Shown: positions 1 to 8,979, numbered from the stretch's first letter. The stretch is 64,000 nt of DNA from an uncultured Acidimicrobiales bacterium (GCA_958296055.1 CATQHS010000001.1:1004277-1068276); one strand, 5' to 3'. Notes: generated by a model not told the origin, from the letters alone. Program-made: numbers and translations.

Positions 1-639
1 GCCGTGCTCGACGCCCTGGCCATCGACCGGGCCCATCTGGTGGGCCTGTCGATGGGCGGCTTCACCGCTCTGCACACCGGGCTGCGCCATCCCGACCGGG
101 TGAGGTCGGTGGTGGCCGCCGGGGTCGGCTACGGGACCGCCCGCGACGACGCCTGGAAGGCCGACGTTGAGAGCCTGGCCGCCTTCTACGCCGACGACCC
201 TCAAGGAGCGGCCGCCTCCCACGGGTCGGCGTCGGTGCGGGTGCCGTTCATGGTCAAAGACCGGCGGGGCTGGCAGGAGTTCGCCGACGCCCTGGCCGAG
301 CACCCGGCGGTCGGGTCGGCCAACACCCTGCGCCGGGTGCAGGGGCGGCGCCCGAACCTGTACGGCCTCGAGGCCGAGTTGGCCGGGTTGGAGGCGCCGC
401 TGCTGGTGATGACCGGCGACGAGGACGAGCCGTGCCTGGAGCCGAGCCTGTGGCTGAAGCGGGCCGTGCCCATGGCCGGCCTGGCCATCCTGCCCCGCAG
501 CGGCCACACCCTCAACTTGGAGGAGCCGGCCCTGTTCAACCAATTCGTCCGCGAGTTCCTAGACACGGTCGAGGCGGGAGCCTGGACGCCCCGCGACCCC
601 CGGTCCGACCCGGCCGCCCGACCCCTCGGGGGCCGCTGA
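1..639 (+). CDS. Alpha/beta hydrolase, 5' end outside window
   Basis: The frame is open from the first base, so the gene starts upstream and only about 212 C-terminal codons are present. The fragment carries the nucleophile elbow GLSMGG with the catalytic serine, a candidate catalytic acid in VMTGDEDEP, and the catalytic histidine in RSGHTLNLEEP. The order Ser-Asp-His is that of the alpha/beta hydrolase fold. The substrate cannot be told; esterase or C-C bond hydrolase are both possible. It ends one base before the next gene's first ATG, so the two are probably co-transcribed. Confidence 0.85.
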   Translation, partial: AVLDALAIDRAHLVGLSMGGFTALHTGLRHPDRVRSVVAAGVGYGTARDDAWKADVESLAAFYADDPQGAAASHGSASVRVPFMVKDRRGWQEFADALAEHPAVGSANTLRRVQGRRPNLYGLEAELAGLEAPLLVMTGDEDEPCLEPSLWLKRAVPMAGLAILPRSGHTLNLEEPALFNQFVREFLDTVEAGAWTPRDPRSDPAARPLGGR

Positions 640-696
640 GATGCCGCCACCACCGCCGCCGAAGGAGGAGGGAGCCGGGGCCGCTGAGATGCCGCC
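629..696. repeat. 20-bp direct repeat over the stop/start junction
   Basis: GGGGCCGCTGAGATGCCGCC occurs at 629-648 and, identically, at 677-696 (period 48). Each copy holds the TGA of the upstream hydrolase frame and an ATG. The period is a multiple of three, so both ATGs are in frame with the amidohydrolase. Confidence 0.9.
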
Positions 697-1744
697 GCCA
701 CCGGAGGAGGCGGCGGAGGCCTGCCCGCCCGGCGACGCCCTGGCCGGGCTGATCGACGTCCACAGCCACCACTACCCCGACGCCTACCTGGATGCCTGCC
801 GGCGAAGCGACAGCGGGCTGGACCATTACGTCCGCGACGACGGCCGCCTGGTGATCCTGCAGGATCGGGCGGTGGCCGCCGCGGTGCCCCAGCCCCTGCC
901 CGGCCTCTCCCACCGCTTGGGGCTCATGGACGAGGCCGGGGTGGCCGTGCAGGTGCTGTCGATCTCCGCCCCCAACGTCTTCCGCCTCCCGGCGGGGGTG
1001 CGGGTGCCTTTGACCCGCGACCTCAACGACGAGCTCACGGCCATGGCCGCCGGCGCCCGTCTGCGGGTGTTCGCCAACCTGCCCCTGCCCGACGTGGATC
1101 AGTCCCTGGCCGAGCTGGACCGGGTGCTGGGCCGAGACGGGATCGTCGGGGTGATGCTGTGTACCACCATCGACCGGCGCACCCTCGACGACGAGCTCTT
1201 CGGGCCACTGTGGGAAGAGCTGGACCGCCGGTCGGCGGCGGTGTTCGTGCATCCGACCACGCCGTGCTGCACCGAGGGGGTGCGCGACTTCGCCCTGTCG
1301 CTGGCCCTGGACTTCCTGGCTGAGACCACCAACGCCATCGGCCGGCTGGTGTACTCCGGCGCCTTCGAGCGCTACCGGAAGATCCGCTGGATTTTCTCGC
1401 ACCTGGGCGGGACGACGCCGTTCTTGGTGCATCGGTTCGACAACTACGCCCGCCAGTTCCCCGAGGCCCGGGCCCGCATCACCGAGCCGCCCTCGGAGTA
1501 TCTGCGCCGCCTGAACTTCGACACGGTGTCCACCCACGCCGAGGCCATGCGCTGCGCCTTCGCCACCTTCGACCCGGGCCAGTTCGTGTTCGGCACCGAC
1601 TACCCCCACGTCCCTGGCGGGCTCCGGATCTTCGTCGACACCCTGCGAGCCGCCGGGCTGTCACCCGCCGACCAGGCCCGAGTCGGCCACCAGAACGCCG
1701 CCGCCCTCCTCGGCATCGACCGTCCCGGCGGCGGCGACACCTGA
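641..1744 (+). CDS. Amidohydrolase family protein (ACMSD-like, amidohydrolase 2)
   Basis: About 367 residues. The metal-binding HxH lies in DVHSHHYPD, with further candidate ligands in FVHPTTPCC, FSHLGG and GTDYPHVPG, the pattern of amidohydrolase-2 TIM barrels such as aminocarboxymuconate-semialdehyde decarboxylase. The substrate is unknown, though pairing with an alpha/beta hydrolase suggests a ring-cleavage or decarboxylation pathway. The start is ambiguous: the ATG at 641 and a second in-frame ATG at 689 lie in a 20-bp direct repeat, and a strong AAGGAGGAGGG precedes the second. The residues between are a Pro/Glu-rich stretch that looks dispensable. Confidence 0.85.
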   Translation: MPPPPPPKEEGAGAAEMPPPPEEAAEACPPGDALAGLIDVHSHHYPDAYLDACRRSDSGLDHYVRDDGRLVILQDRAVAAAVPQPLPGLSHRLGLMDEAGVAVQVLSISAPNVFRLPAGVRVPLTRDLNDELTAMAAGARLRVFANLPLPDVDQSLAELDRVLGRDGIVGVMLCTTIDRRTLDDELFGPLWEELDRRSAAVFVHPTTPCCTEGVRDFALSLALDFLAETTNAIGRLVYSGAFERYRKIRWIFSHLGGTTPFLVHRFDNYARQFPEARARITEPPSEYLRRLNFDTVSTHAEAMRCAFATFDPGQFVFGTDYPHVPGGLRIFVDTLRAAGLSPADQARVGHQNAAALLGIDRPGGGDT

Positions 1745-1830
1745 TCGCTGACGGCTGTTCATCTAAAAATATTTTTCAGATTTTTCTGAGATATTTCAAG
1801 TAATTGAGTGTGGTTGTCTCACCAGTGGTG

Positions 1831-1842
1831 TATAGTGATCGC
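1831..1842 (+). promoter_or_regulatory. Leaderless-type -10 box of the first HNH gene
   Basis: TATAGT at 1831-1836 is followed by six bases and then ATG at 1843, the geometry of a leaderless transcript. Upstream is an AT-rich tract (1763-1803) and the string TTGTCTCACC. The paralogue at 51.8 kb has a matching arrangement. Confidence 0.55.
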
Positions 1843-3195
1843 ATGTTCGCTGAAGTGAGGGCCTTCGAACAATTCGGCAGCCGTCTCACCCGGCTGCTGG
1901 ACGCGGTGCGCTCCGGTGAGGTGTCGGTGGCGCGCTCGAAGGATTTGCTGGCGGCCAGCCGGTCGGTGGAGGCCAAGATGGCCGTGCTGCAGACTGAGTT
2001 GGCCCGGTTGATCGCGTTGCGGGAGCGTCACGGTGACGGCGGCACCTCGGTGCTGTGCGACTCCGCCGGCAAATCCCGGGCCCAGGCCCGCCGCAGCCTG
2101 GCCACGGCCGAGAAGCTCGATGAGATGCCCGAGTTGCGTTCGGCAGTGGATTCCGGCGAGGTGTCGCCAGCTAATGCCGAAACCCTGGCCCGGGCCGCCG
2201 ACAAGACCGCCCCCGAAACCGTGGACGAAGCCGCCGGTCTGTTGGCCCAGGCCAAGGAACTGCCGCCGGACCGCTTCGCCCGCGAAGTCGATACCTGGAC
2301 TCAGCGCCAGCAGGCCGACCACGGCCACGGCGACTACCTGCGCCAGCGCCAACAGCGCTACCTCAGAATCCGCAAGGAGAACGACACAGTGCGCCTCGAC
2401 GGCCGGTTCGACCTCGAGTTCGGCACCCGGCTGGCCTCGCGCATCCAGCGAACCGCCGAAGCGCTCCGCCGCCAAGACGACCGAGCCGCCCGCACCGGAA
2501 ACGGGTCTGGCACCGGCGAGGACCGCCGATCCTGGGATCAACTCCAGGCTGACGCCCTCGATCAGCTCACCTCAGGCGCCGCCGGGCCGAGCGACCGCAA
2601 CGACTCCGCCAGCAGGCCCAAAGCCGAGGTGATCGTGGTGGCCGACATCGGCGTGCTCACCGGCGACAACCCCGCCGGGCGCTGCGAGATCCCCGGCGTG
2701 GGCCCCGTGCCCCCGGCGGTTCTGGAACGAATCGCCTGCGATGCCGAATTGACCGGCCTCCTCTTTCACAAAGGCAAGCCCCTGTACCACGGGGCCACGG
2801 TGCGCACCGCCACCAAAGACCAATGGCGGGCCCTCATCGCCCGCGACGGTGGCTGCATCGGCTGCGGCGCCGAACCCCGACGATGCCAAGCCCACCACAC
2901 CGTCCCCTACGCCCAATCCCGCCGCACCGACATCAACCAGTTGGTGCTGGTGTGCTGGCGCTGCCACCACAACATCCACGACCACAACTGGCGGATAACC
3001 CTCAGAGACGGCCGGCGAGTCCTAGAACCCCCCGACCCCCTCGCACCCCCCGCCCCAGCCGGCAACCGCAACCACCCAAGACCAGAGCGTCACCCACCCC
3101 CGAGCAGAAACCGAGCCGCCCCCGACCCGCCCAACCCCCGTACATGCCACCCCACCCCGGAACACCAGCAGACACCAGCCCTCTTCCCGACCTGA
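1843..3195 (+). CDS. DUF222/HNH endonuclease family protein
   Basis: About 450 residues from the ATG at 1843. The ORF track's TTG at 1804 is rejected because it lies upstream of the -10 box, and the paralogue at 51.8 kb starts at the equivalent ATG. The N-terminal half is the helical DUF222 region. The HNH core near residues 340-385 shows CIGCGAEP, AHHTVPY and CWRCHHNIHDH with zinc-type cysteines and paired histidines. The tail is a long Pro-rich linker ending in PALFPT, a terminus shared with the paralogue (PALFNP). DUF222/HNH proteins are abundant in actinobacteria and their role is not settled; nicking or mobile-intron-like activity is suspected. Confidence 0.88.
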   Translation: MFAEVRAFEQFGSRLTRLLDAVRSGEVSVARSKDLLAASRSVEAKMAVLQTELARLIALRERHGDGGTSVLCDSAGKSRAQARRSLATAEKLDEMPELRSAVDSGEVSPANAETLARAADKTAPETVDEAAGLLAQAKELPPDRFAREVDTWTQRQQADHGHGDYLRQRQQRYLRIRKENDTVRLDGRFDLEFGTRLASRIQRTAEALRRQDDRAARTGNGSGTGEDRRSWDQLQADALDQLTSGAAGPSDRNDSASRPKAEVIVVADIGVLTGDNPAGRCEIPGVGPVPPAVLERIACDAELTGLLFHKGKPLYHGATVRTATKDQWRALIARDGGCIGCGAEPRRCQAHHTVPYAQSRRTDINQLVLVCWRCHHNIHDHNWRITLRDGRRVLEPPDPLAPPAPAGNRNHPRPERHPPPSRNRAAPDPPNPRTCHPTPEHQQTPALFPT

Positions 3196-3217
3196 CCCTC
3201 GGACTCAGACCGATGGC

Positions 3218-4678
3218 TCAATCCTCGTGGATTTGCAAATCAGAGTCCGAATAACCAAACCGTTCGAGCAGTTGGCGCGACTTTCCCTTGCATTCTATAT
3301 GTCCAGACCAGCCCGCCTCCACAAAGATATCTGACGATCCGATCCGGCGTGGGCTGGTCATGCTGCGAGTATCCTTTGATACCAAATCTCGCTTAGGGCC
3401 CTTAAGATCGCGAGTCTTTTCCAAGAAGTCATGAGGGTGGCAGGCAAGCAATCGTTCCGCCGTAAAAACCACCAATCCTGTCCAGGTACTCACTTGCTTG
3501 TAGACCCCAAGAACAGTCGCGCCCGTGATTCTTTGGGATTCGCCGGTCCTCCCAATCTCCCTGACACTGACCCTAGTATCTATCGGTTTGATGCTAGAGG
3601 CTGGATCCTCGTGGATTTGCAAATCAGAGTCCGAATAACCAAATAGCTTGAGCAATCGGCGCGAAAGATCTTCAAATTCGTCTATAGTGAAGTCTGTTTC
3701 AACAAATACTCCGGTATCTCCGACTTCCTCAGGTCTGTTCTTATTTCGATAGTCCCCCGATACAAACTCGCGTTTGCTGCCTCTGAGATGAGCAGCTTTC
3801 CCTAGGAAGTCCTGTGGGTGGCGAGCCTGTACTTGTTCCACCACGAAAATCCACATGCCCTTCCCGGAGCGCAACTCTCTGTAAACCCCAAGAACGGTCG
3901 CGCCTAAGATTCTACGACGTTTCCTCGTCTCTCTCCTAACCTTCTCATTACTCAAGCTAGGAAACGCCGATTTGACACTAGGGGCTGATTGGCTCGGCAC
4001 AATCGTGGCAGCTAGGAATTCAGCAATTTGATTGGCAGATGGGCTAAACCTCAACTCGGCGTACACTCTGCTCCTTACCCGATCTATTAGTTCTTTATCT
4101 GGCTCGGTCAACATCTTGTGCCATATTTCTGGCAGACTCCGGGCGATATCACTTTCTTCCCGGAGCCGCTTCAGAACCTTGGCGGCATCTTGTTCGGCCT
4201 TACCGCTCATTACCGCTGAACGAGACAGGAATGTTTCCAAGTCGTCGGTGATCTGCTCAATCGGGTCCTCTTGGAGTCGCAGACGAGCGAACAGACGATC
4301 TACGGGAGGACCAGCCTCGCGGGGCAGATACAGCCTCCACTCCAGCCCATCGGTAAGCACACAGACGGTAACGCCATCGTGGAACGCGTATCTCAAGAGC
4401 TGCGCCACATGATCATCCAGGTTGACGCCGGGTTTCTTGGCCTCCACGAAACATTCACACCGGCCACGCTCACCCATCAAGGCGATGTCAACCCGGCCGC
4501 CTTCCTTCGCCCCGCCCACCGGATGCTCAAACCGCACCTCACCGGTCCCCTTGTTCTTGTAGACATCCCATCCCAGGTCATTCAGAATGGGCACAATGAT
4601 CTGGAACTTAGTGGTCTCTTCGTTGACCGGAACGCCGCCGTCGTTCCGAATTCGCTCCAACCTCTCTCGCAATGCCAT
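3218..4678 (-). CDS. HsdR-N-like restriction nuclease domain protein with two C-terminal repeats
   Basis: About 486 residues. The ATG at 4678 is chosen because AGGAG lies eight bases upstream; the track's GTG at 4687 has no such site. The N-terminal ~180 residues match the type I restriction HsdR N-terminal fold: EETTKFQIIVPILNDLGWDV, then VDIAL and FVEAKKPG, which give a PD-(D/E)xK-type D...E-x-K core. The C-terminal half has two copies of a ~128-residue module of unknown name (GATVLGVY ... LLxxFGYSDSDLQIHED). No helicase motifs are present. It follows its paralogue by five bases and is presumably co-transcribed. Its DNA is visibly less GC-rich than the flanks, suggesting transfer. A stand-alone defence nuclease or nucleic-acid-binding role is inference. 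Confidence 0.75.
   Translation of the reverse strand: MALRERLERIRNDGGVPVNEETTKFQIIVPILNDLGWDVYKNKGTGEVRFEHPVGGAKEGGRVDIALMGERGRCECFVEAKKPGVNLDDHVAQLLRYAFHDGVTVCVLTDGLEWRLYLPREAGPPVDRLFARLRLQEDPIEQITDDLETFLSRSAVMSGKAEQDAAKVLKRLREESDIARSLPEIWHKMLTEPDKELIDRVRSRVYAELRFSPSANQIAEFLAATIVPSQSAPSVKSAFPSLSNEKVRRETRKRRRILGATVLGVYRELRSGKGMWIFVVEQVQARHPQDFLGKAAHLRGSKREFVSGDYRNKNRPEEVGDTGVFVETDFTIDEFEDLSRRLLKLFGYSDSDLQIHEDPASSIKPIDTRVSVREIGRTGESQRITGATVLGVYKQVSTWTGLVVFTAERLLACHPHDFLEKTRDLKGPKRDLVSKDTRSMTSPRRIGSSDIFVEAGWSGHIECKGKSRQLLERFGYSDSDLQIHED
3221..3643. repeat. 39-bp identical direct repeat inside the nuclease gene
   Basis: A 39-bp stretch beginning ATCCTCGTGGATTTGCAAAT is identical at 3221-3259 and 3605-3643, 384 bp apart (128 codons). 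It encodes the FGYSDSDLQIHED end of each C-terminal module. The rest of the two modules has diverged, so the identity points to recent gene conversion. Confidence 0.9.
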
Positions 4679-4683
4679 GCCGT

Positions 4684-5754
4684 TCACTCCTGATGAATTT
4701 GCAAGTCGGAAGCCGAGTACCCAAACAACTCAAGTAATTGATGCGAGCGCTTCACTATGTGATCTGCCGAGAGACTCGTCTCAATGAAAATACCTGACAT
4801 CCCGATCTCACGAGGTTGCTTCATGTATCGATCATCTCTGGACACATAATCATATTTATGGCCTTTGAACTTTGATGTCTTATCTAAGAAAGTCTCTCGG
4901 TGGCGTGCTTGCATCTTCTCTGCCACAAAAAGTAAAGCGCCTTTCCATGTATTCAATTCCATATAATCACCGAAAAGGGTCGCACCCGTGATCTTCTGTG
5001 GCCTCACTGGTGTCTTCTTGACTCTAGACTCCGATGATTCTGGTGCTTTGGCGCCGGACGCTGGTCGGCTTGGGGCGGCCTCTCTGCCGGATAGCACTGC
5101 GACCACCTGTTCTGCGGAGGGGCTCAGTCTCAGCTCGGCGTACACCTTGCTTCTGACCAGATCGACGAGTTCTTCGTCGGGCTTGGCCAACATCTTGCGC
5201 CAGATTTCCGGCAGTCGCCGGGCGATGTCGCTCTCCTCTTGGAGTCGTCTCAGGACTTTGGCCGCGTCGCGCTCGGCTCTGCCGCTGCGCACTGCATCCC
5301 GGGACAGGAACGCTTCCAGATCGTCGGCCGACTGCTCGACCGGGTCGTCTCGAAGGCGCAGCAGGGCGAACCGGCGCTTGTCGGGCGGGCCGGCCTCGCG
5401 GGGCAGGTACAGCCGCCACTCCAGCCCGTCGGTCAAGGCGCAGACGGTCACCCCGTCGTGGAACGCGTACCCCAAAAGCTGGGCCACATGGTCGTCGAGG
5501 TTGACGCCGGGCGACTTGGCCTCCACGAAGCAGGCGCACTGGTCGTGCTTGCCCATCAGGGCGATGTCCACTCGGCCGCCGCCCTTCGTCCCGCCCGCTG
5601 AGTGCTCGAACCGGACCTCATCGGTCCCCTGGCTGTTGTAGACGTCCCATCCCAGGTCGCCGAGGACCGGCACGATGATCTGGAACTTGGCCGCTTCCTC
5701 GTTGGACGGCGTGCCGGCCTTGGCTATGCGCCCCAGCGTCTCTCTCAGCGTCAT
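4684..5754 (-). CDS. HsdR-N-like restriction nuclease domain protein with one C-terminal module
   Basis: About 356 residues from the ATG at 5754, which has AGGAG eight bases upstream; the 43 residues added by the track's earlier start look non-coding. The N-terminal domain (EEAAKFQIIVPVLGDLGWDV, VDIAL, FVEAKSPG) parallels the downstream paralogue and retains the candidate D, E and K positions. It carries one copy of the module ITGATLFGDY ... LLELFGYSASDLQIHQE, against two in the neighbour. Base composition is as GC-rich as the flanks for most of the gene and falls toward the 3' end. It is the first gene of a two-gene operon read leftward, divergent from the Cache lipoprotein. Confidence 0.75.
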   Translation of the reverse strand: MTLRETLGRIAKAGTPSNEEAAKFQIIVPVLGDLGWDVYNSQGTDEVRFEHSAGGTKGGGRVDIALMGKHDQCACFVEAKSPGVNLDDHVAQLLGYAFHDGVTVCALTDGLEWRLYLPREAGPPDKRRFALLRLRDDPVEQSADDLEAFLSRDAVRSGRAERDAAKVLRRLQEESDIARRLPEIWRKMLAKPDEELVDLVRSKVYAELRLSPSAEQVVAVLSGREAAPSRPASGAKAPESSESRVKKTPVRPQKITGATLFGDYMELNTWKGALLFVAEKMQARHRETFLDKTSKFKGHKYDYVSRDDRYMKQPREIGMSGIFIETSLSADHIVKRSHQLLELFGYSASDLQIHQE

Positions 5755-5862
5755 GGCTTCCGCTCCTGACCCCTTCCGCAACCCGTCGGGTCGCCTGTAT
5801 TCTCCTAACAGTAACGCTCGCTCCTCTCCGACATAAGCCATAAACAGAAAGAGGCCACTGCC

Positions 5863-7356
5863 GTGCCCAAGCGCTCCGCTCACCTCCCCCTGGCAGCCGC
5901 CCTAGCCCTAGGGCTCGCGGCCGCCATCGCCTCCGCCTGCAGCGGCGACGACGACTCGGCCATGCGATCCGAGACGCAGGCCGAGATGGCCGCGCTGCAA
6001 GCCAACACGAACAACGAGATGGCCGCGCTCGAGTCTGAGATGCAGGGCCAGATGGACCAGATGGCCGAGATGGGTTCCCAGATGCAGAGCGCTATGGCCG
6101 AGATGGAGTCGAGGCTGGACTCGCTGGAATCGCTCGAATCGGAGATGCAGAGCCAGATGGCCGGGATGCAGGCCGAGATGATGTCTGAGATGCAGGGCGG
6201 GATGGCCGACATGGCGGCCGAGATGCGAAGCGAGGCGACCGGCGTGGTCGAGCGGGTCAAAAAGCAGGTCGCAGGAGCCATCGAGCGCTACGAGGAGGTC
6301 GGCGAGGCCGTCTTTGAGGAGATCACCTCCAGCGGCGACTACATCGACGGCGAATTCTACGTTTACGTCCTAGACGCCGACGGCGTGATCCTCGCCCACC
6401 CCGTCAACCCCGACACAGTCGGCGAGAACAACTACGACATGCAAGACAGCACCGGGACGTTCATCGTGCGGGGCATCCTCGACGCCGCCACCCCCGAAGG
6501 CGCCTGGACCGCCTACCGGACCATCAACCCGGTCACCGGCCAAGAGGAGCCCAAGCGAAGCTGGGTGGTCACCCACGACGGCCTGGTGTTCGGCTCCGGC
6601 TACTACAACGATGTGGTCGCGCAGGTCAAGGACCAGGTGGCGGCGGCCATCGAGCGCTACGAGGAGGTCGGCGAGGCCGCCTTAGGGGAGATCACCTCCA
6701 GCGGCGACTACATCGACGGCGAAGTCTACGTTTTCGTCGGGGACGCCGAAGGCGCGATCCTCGCCCACGCGGCCAACCCGGACCTGGTCGGCCAGAACCT
6801 CTACGACCTGCAGGACAGCACCGGGGCGTTCATCGTGCGGGGCATCCTCGACGCCGCCACCCCCGACGGGGCCTGGACCACCTACCGATTCGCCAACCCG
6901 GTCACCGGCCAAGAGGAGCCCAAGCACACTTGGGCGGTCGACCACGACGGCCTGGTGTTCGGCTCCGGCTACTACATCAACGAGGCCGAGCTGGCCCAGG
7001 ACATGGTGGCGGCCGCCATCGAGCGCTACCAGGAGGTGGGCCCCGCCGCCTTCGAGGAGATCACCTTCAGCGGCGACTACGCCAGCGGCGAGGTCTATGT
7101 GTACGTCGCGGGGCCCGGCGGCGTGGAACTCGCCCACGCCGCCAACGCCGACCTGGTCGGCCAAGACCTGTCCGACACGCAGGACAGCACCGGGGCGTTC
7201 ATCACCCGGGGCATCTTCGACAACGCCACCCCCGACGGGTCTTGGACCACCTACCGGTTCATCAACCCGGTCACCGGCCAAGAGGAACCCAAGCATAGCT
7301 GGGTGGTCCTCTACAACGGCCTGGTGTTCGGCTCCGGCTACTACACCGACCCCTGA
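5863..7356 (+). CDS. Lipoprotein with coiled coil and three Cache-like domains
   Basis: About 497 residues from a GTG with AAAGAGG upstream. The signal peptide ends in a lipobox (IASAC, residues ~22-26), so the protein should be lipid-anchored outside the cell. Residues ~33-125 form a Met/Glu-rich coiled coil (repeated EMxSxM-type heptads). Three ~123-residue repeats follow, each running from AIERYEEVGEA through ILAH and QDSTG to LVFGSGYY, which matches single-Cache domains of chemoreceptors. No transmembrane signalling output domain follows. The repeats are close at DNA level, so they arose by recent tandem duplication. Small-ligand binding at the cell surface is inferred. Confidence 0.8.
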   Translation: MPKRSAHLPLAAALALGLAAAIASACSGDDDSAMRSETQAEMAALQANTNNEMAALESEMQGQMDQMAEMGSQMQSAMAEMESRLDSLESLESEMQSQMAGMQAEMMSEMQGGMADMAAEMRSEATGVVERVKKQVAGAIERYEEVGEAVFEEITSSGDYIDGEFYVYVLDADGVILAHPVNPDTVGENNYDMQDSTGTFIVRGILDAATPEGAWTAYRTINPVTGQEEPKRSWVVTHDGLVFGSGYYNDVVAQVKDQVAAAIERYEEVGEAALGEITSSGDYIDGEVYVFVGDAEGAILAHAANPDLVGQNLYDLQDSTGAFIVRGILDAATPDGAWTTYRFANPVTGQEEPKHTWAVDHDGLVFGSGYYINEAELAQDMVAAAIERYQEVGPAAFEEITFSGDYASGEVYVYVAGPGGVELAHAANADLVGQDLSDTQDSTGAFITRGIFDNATPDGSWTTYRFINPVTGQEEPKHSWVVLYNGLVFGSGYYTDP

Positions 7357-7368
7357 ACCGAGCCGACA

Positions 7369-7411
7369 CCGGCCCGGCATCGGCCCGACTGCCGGCTCAG
7401 CATCGGGCCGG
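7369..7411. terminator. Possible bidirectional hairpin between convergent genes
   Basis: CCGGCCCG (7369-7376) pairs with CGGGCCGG (7404-7411) between the ends of the Cache lipoprotein and the sulfatase. The loop is GC-rich with internal pairing and no U-tract. Confidence 0.35.
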
Positions 7412-7416
7412 CCGGG

Positions 7417-8979
7417 TCAGGCCGCGAACCGGGGAACGGGGTCGCTGTCCTGGGCGTCCATGACCTTGGCCAGCAGCAGATCCGACAGCTCCTGCTGGAG
7501 CCGGCGGGCGTCGGGCCGGCCGTGGAGGTTCTCCAGCTCGCAGGGGTCGCCGCGGCGGTCGTACATCTCGCCGAAGGGCTGGCCGCCGTAGACGGTGAGC
7601 CGGGCCGACGGGGTGATCAGCGTGCGCATGCGGACCGGGCCGGGCAGGCCGGGGAGCCCGAACACCTCGTCCTCCTCGACCAGCAGCCCGTCCCGGCCGG
7701 GCCCGGCCGGCGCCCTCCCGGTGACCGCGCCGCTGAGGTCGGTCCCGTGCAGGTCCCGGTAGGGCTCGGCGCCGGCCAGCCCCAGCACGGTCGGCGCCAG
7801 GTCGAGGGAGCTGGTCAGCGCCCCGGTCCGCCCGGCCGGAGCCCCGGGCGCGCCGACCACGAACGGGACCCGGATGCAGGCCTGGTAGTGGACGCAGTGC
7901 TTCAGCAGCAGACCGTGGTCCCCGAACATGTCGCCGTGGTCGCTGGTGAACACCACCGCGGTGCGCTCGGCCAGCCCGGTCCGGTCCAGCGCGGCCATGA
8001 TCCGGCCGGCCGCGTCGTCGATCATGGCGATCATGCCGTAGGCGGCGGCCAGCGAGGCCCGAAGCTGCCGCTCGTCGGGCGCCCAGCAGTCGAAGGGCCT
8101 CGTCTGGACCCCGCGCCGGGCGGCCATGGCCCGGACGTGGGCCGGCGCCCGGGTCAGCGGGTCCCCGAAGGTGGGCGGGATCACGACGTCGGCCGGGTCG
8201 AACCTGTCGAAGTAGCGGCCGGGCGGGGTGAAGGGGTGGTGCGGATCGGGGAACGACGCCCAGAAGAAGAAGTCGTCGCCCGCGGCCGCGGCCTCTTCGA
8301 GAAACCGGACGGTCCGGTCGGCGATGTAGCTGGTGGGATACAGGTCCTCGGGGACAGCCGTCTTGTAGACCTGATCCCAGCCGTCGAAGGCGGCCAGCGC
8401 GTTGTCGCGGCCCTGCACCCGCTCCGGTTCCACTCCTCGGTCGCAAAGCCAGTGCCGGTAGTGCCCCTCGGCGGTGTCGGAGCCGCCGATCACCAGATCG
8501 ACGCGGTCGAACCCGTAGTAGTCCGGGGGCAGCTCCACCGGCCCGGACCGGTGGGTCGCCGTCATCTCCCAGCGGTCCCAGCCCGGTTCCCCGCCGCCGG
8601 CCACGGCCACGGCCGCCGGCGCCGCCCCGACCAGCGACCGCGTCGCCTCCTCGGCCGCGCCGTAGGGCTGGAGGTGGAGCTTGCCGGCGGCACCGGTCCG
8701 GTAGCCGCGGCGGCGCAGGACCCGGGCGACGGTCTCGGACCCCGGGCTCAGCCCGATGCCGTTGACCCGGGCGCCGTGGCTGGACGGGTAGCGGCCGGTG
8801 AGCAGCGACGCCCGGTTGGGCATGCAGGTCGGGTTGGCCGCGTAGGCCGCGTCGAACACCATCGAGCGAGCGGCCAGACCGTCGAGGTTGGGGGTGGCCG
8901 CGACCGGGTCGCCGGCGAAGCCCAGGGCGTGGGCCGGGAGCTGGTCGGCGATTATGACGAGAAACGAGAGCGGCCTCAG
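7417..8979 (-). CDS. Sulfatase (arylsulfatase/choline-sulfatase type), probable CTG start
   Basis: The track starts at 8862, which removes the N-terminal metal-binding strand. Reading the same frame upstream gives FLVIIADQLPAHALGF, the typical start of a sulfatase, and then a CTG at 8979 that overlaps the SDR stop as CTGA. No ATG, GTG or TTG lies in frame between. With CTG the protein has about 520 residues. The formylglycine site is CMPNRASLLTGR, of the C-x-P-x-R type needing a maturase. VVFTSDHGDMFGDHG supplies further metal ligands. No signal peptide is seen, which suggests a cytoplasmic enzyme. The substrate is unknown. Translational coupling to the SDR is likely. Confidence 0.82.
   Translation of the reverse strand: MRPLSFLVIIADQLPAHALGFAGDPVAATPNLDGLAARSMVFDAAYAANPTCMPNRASLLTGRYPSSHGARVNGIGLSPGSETVARVLRRRGYRTGAAGKLHLQPYGAAEEATRSLVGAAPAAVAVAGGGEPGWDRWEMTATHRSGPVELPPDYYGFDRVDLVIGGSDTAEGHYRHWLCDRGVEPERVQGRDNALAAFDGWDQVYKTAVPEDLYPTSYIADRTVRFLEEAAAAGDDFFFWASFPDPHHPFTPPGRYFDRFDPADVVIPPTFGDPLTRAPAHVRAMAARRGVQTRPFDCWAPDERQLRASLAAAYGMIAMIDDAAGRIMAALDRTGLAERTAVVFTSDHGDMFGDHGLLLKHCVHYQACIRVPFVVGAPGAPAGRTGALTSSLDLAPTVLGLAGAEPYRDLHGTDLSGAVTGRAPAGPGRDGLLVEEDEVFGLPGLPGPVRMRTLITPSARLTVYGGQPFGEMYDRRGDPCELENLHGRPDARRLQQELSDLLLAKVMDAQDSDPVPRFAA

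Noticed and set aside
1804-1842. TTG start of the first HNH gene as in the ORF track
   Set aside because: The -10 box lies inside this stretch, and the paralogue starts at the ATG matching 1843.
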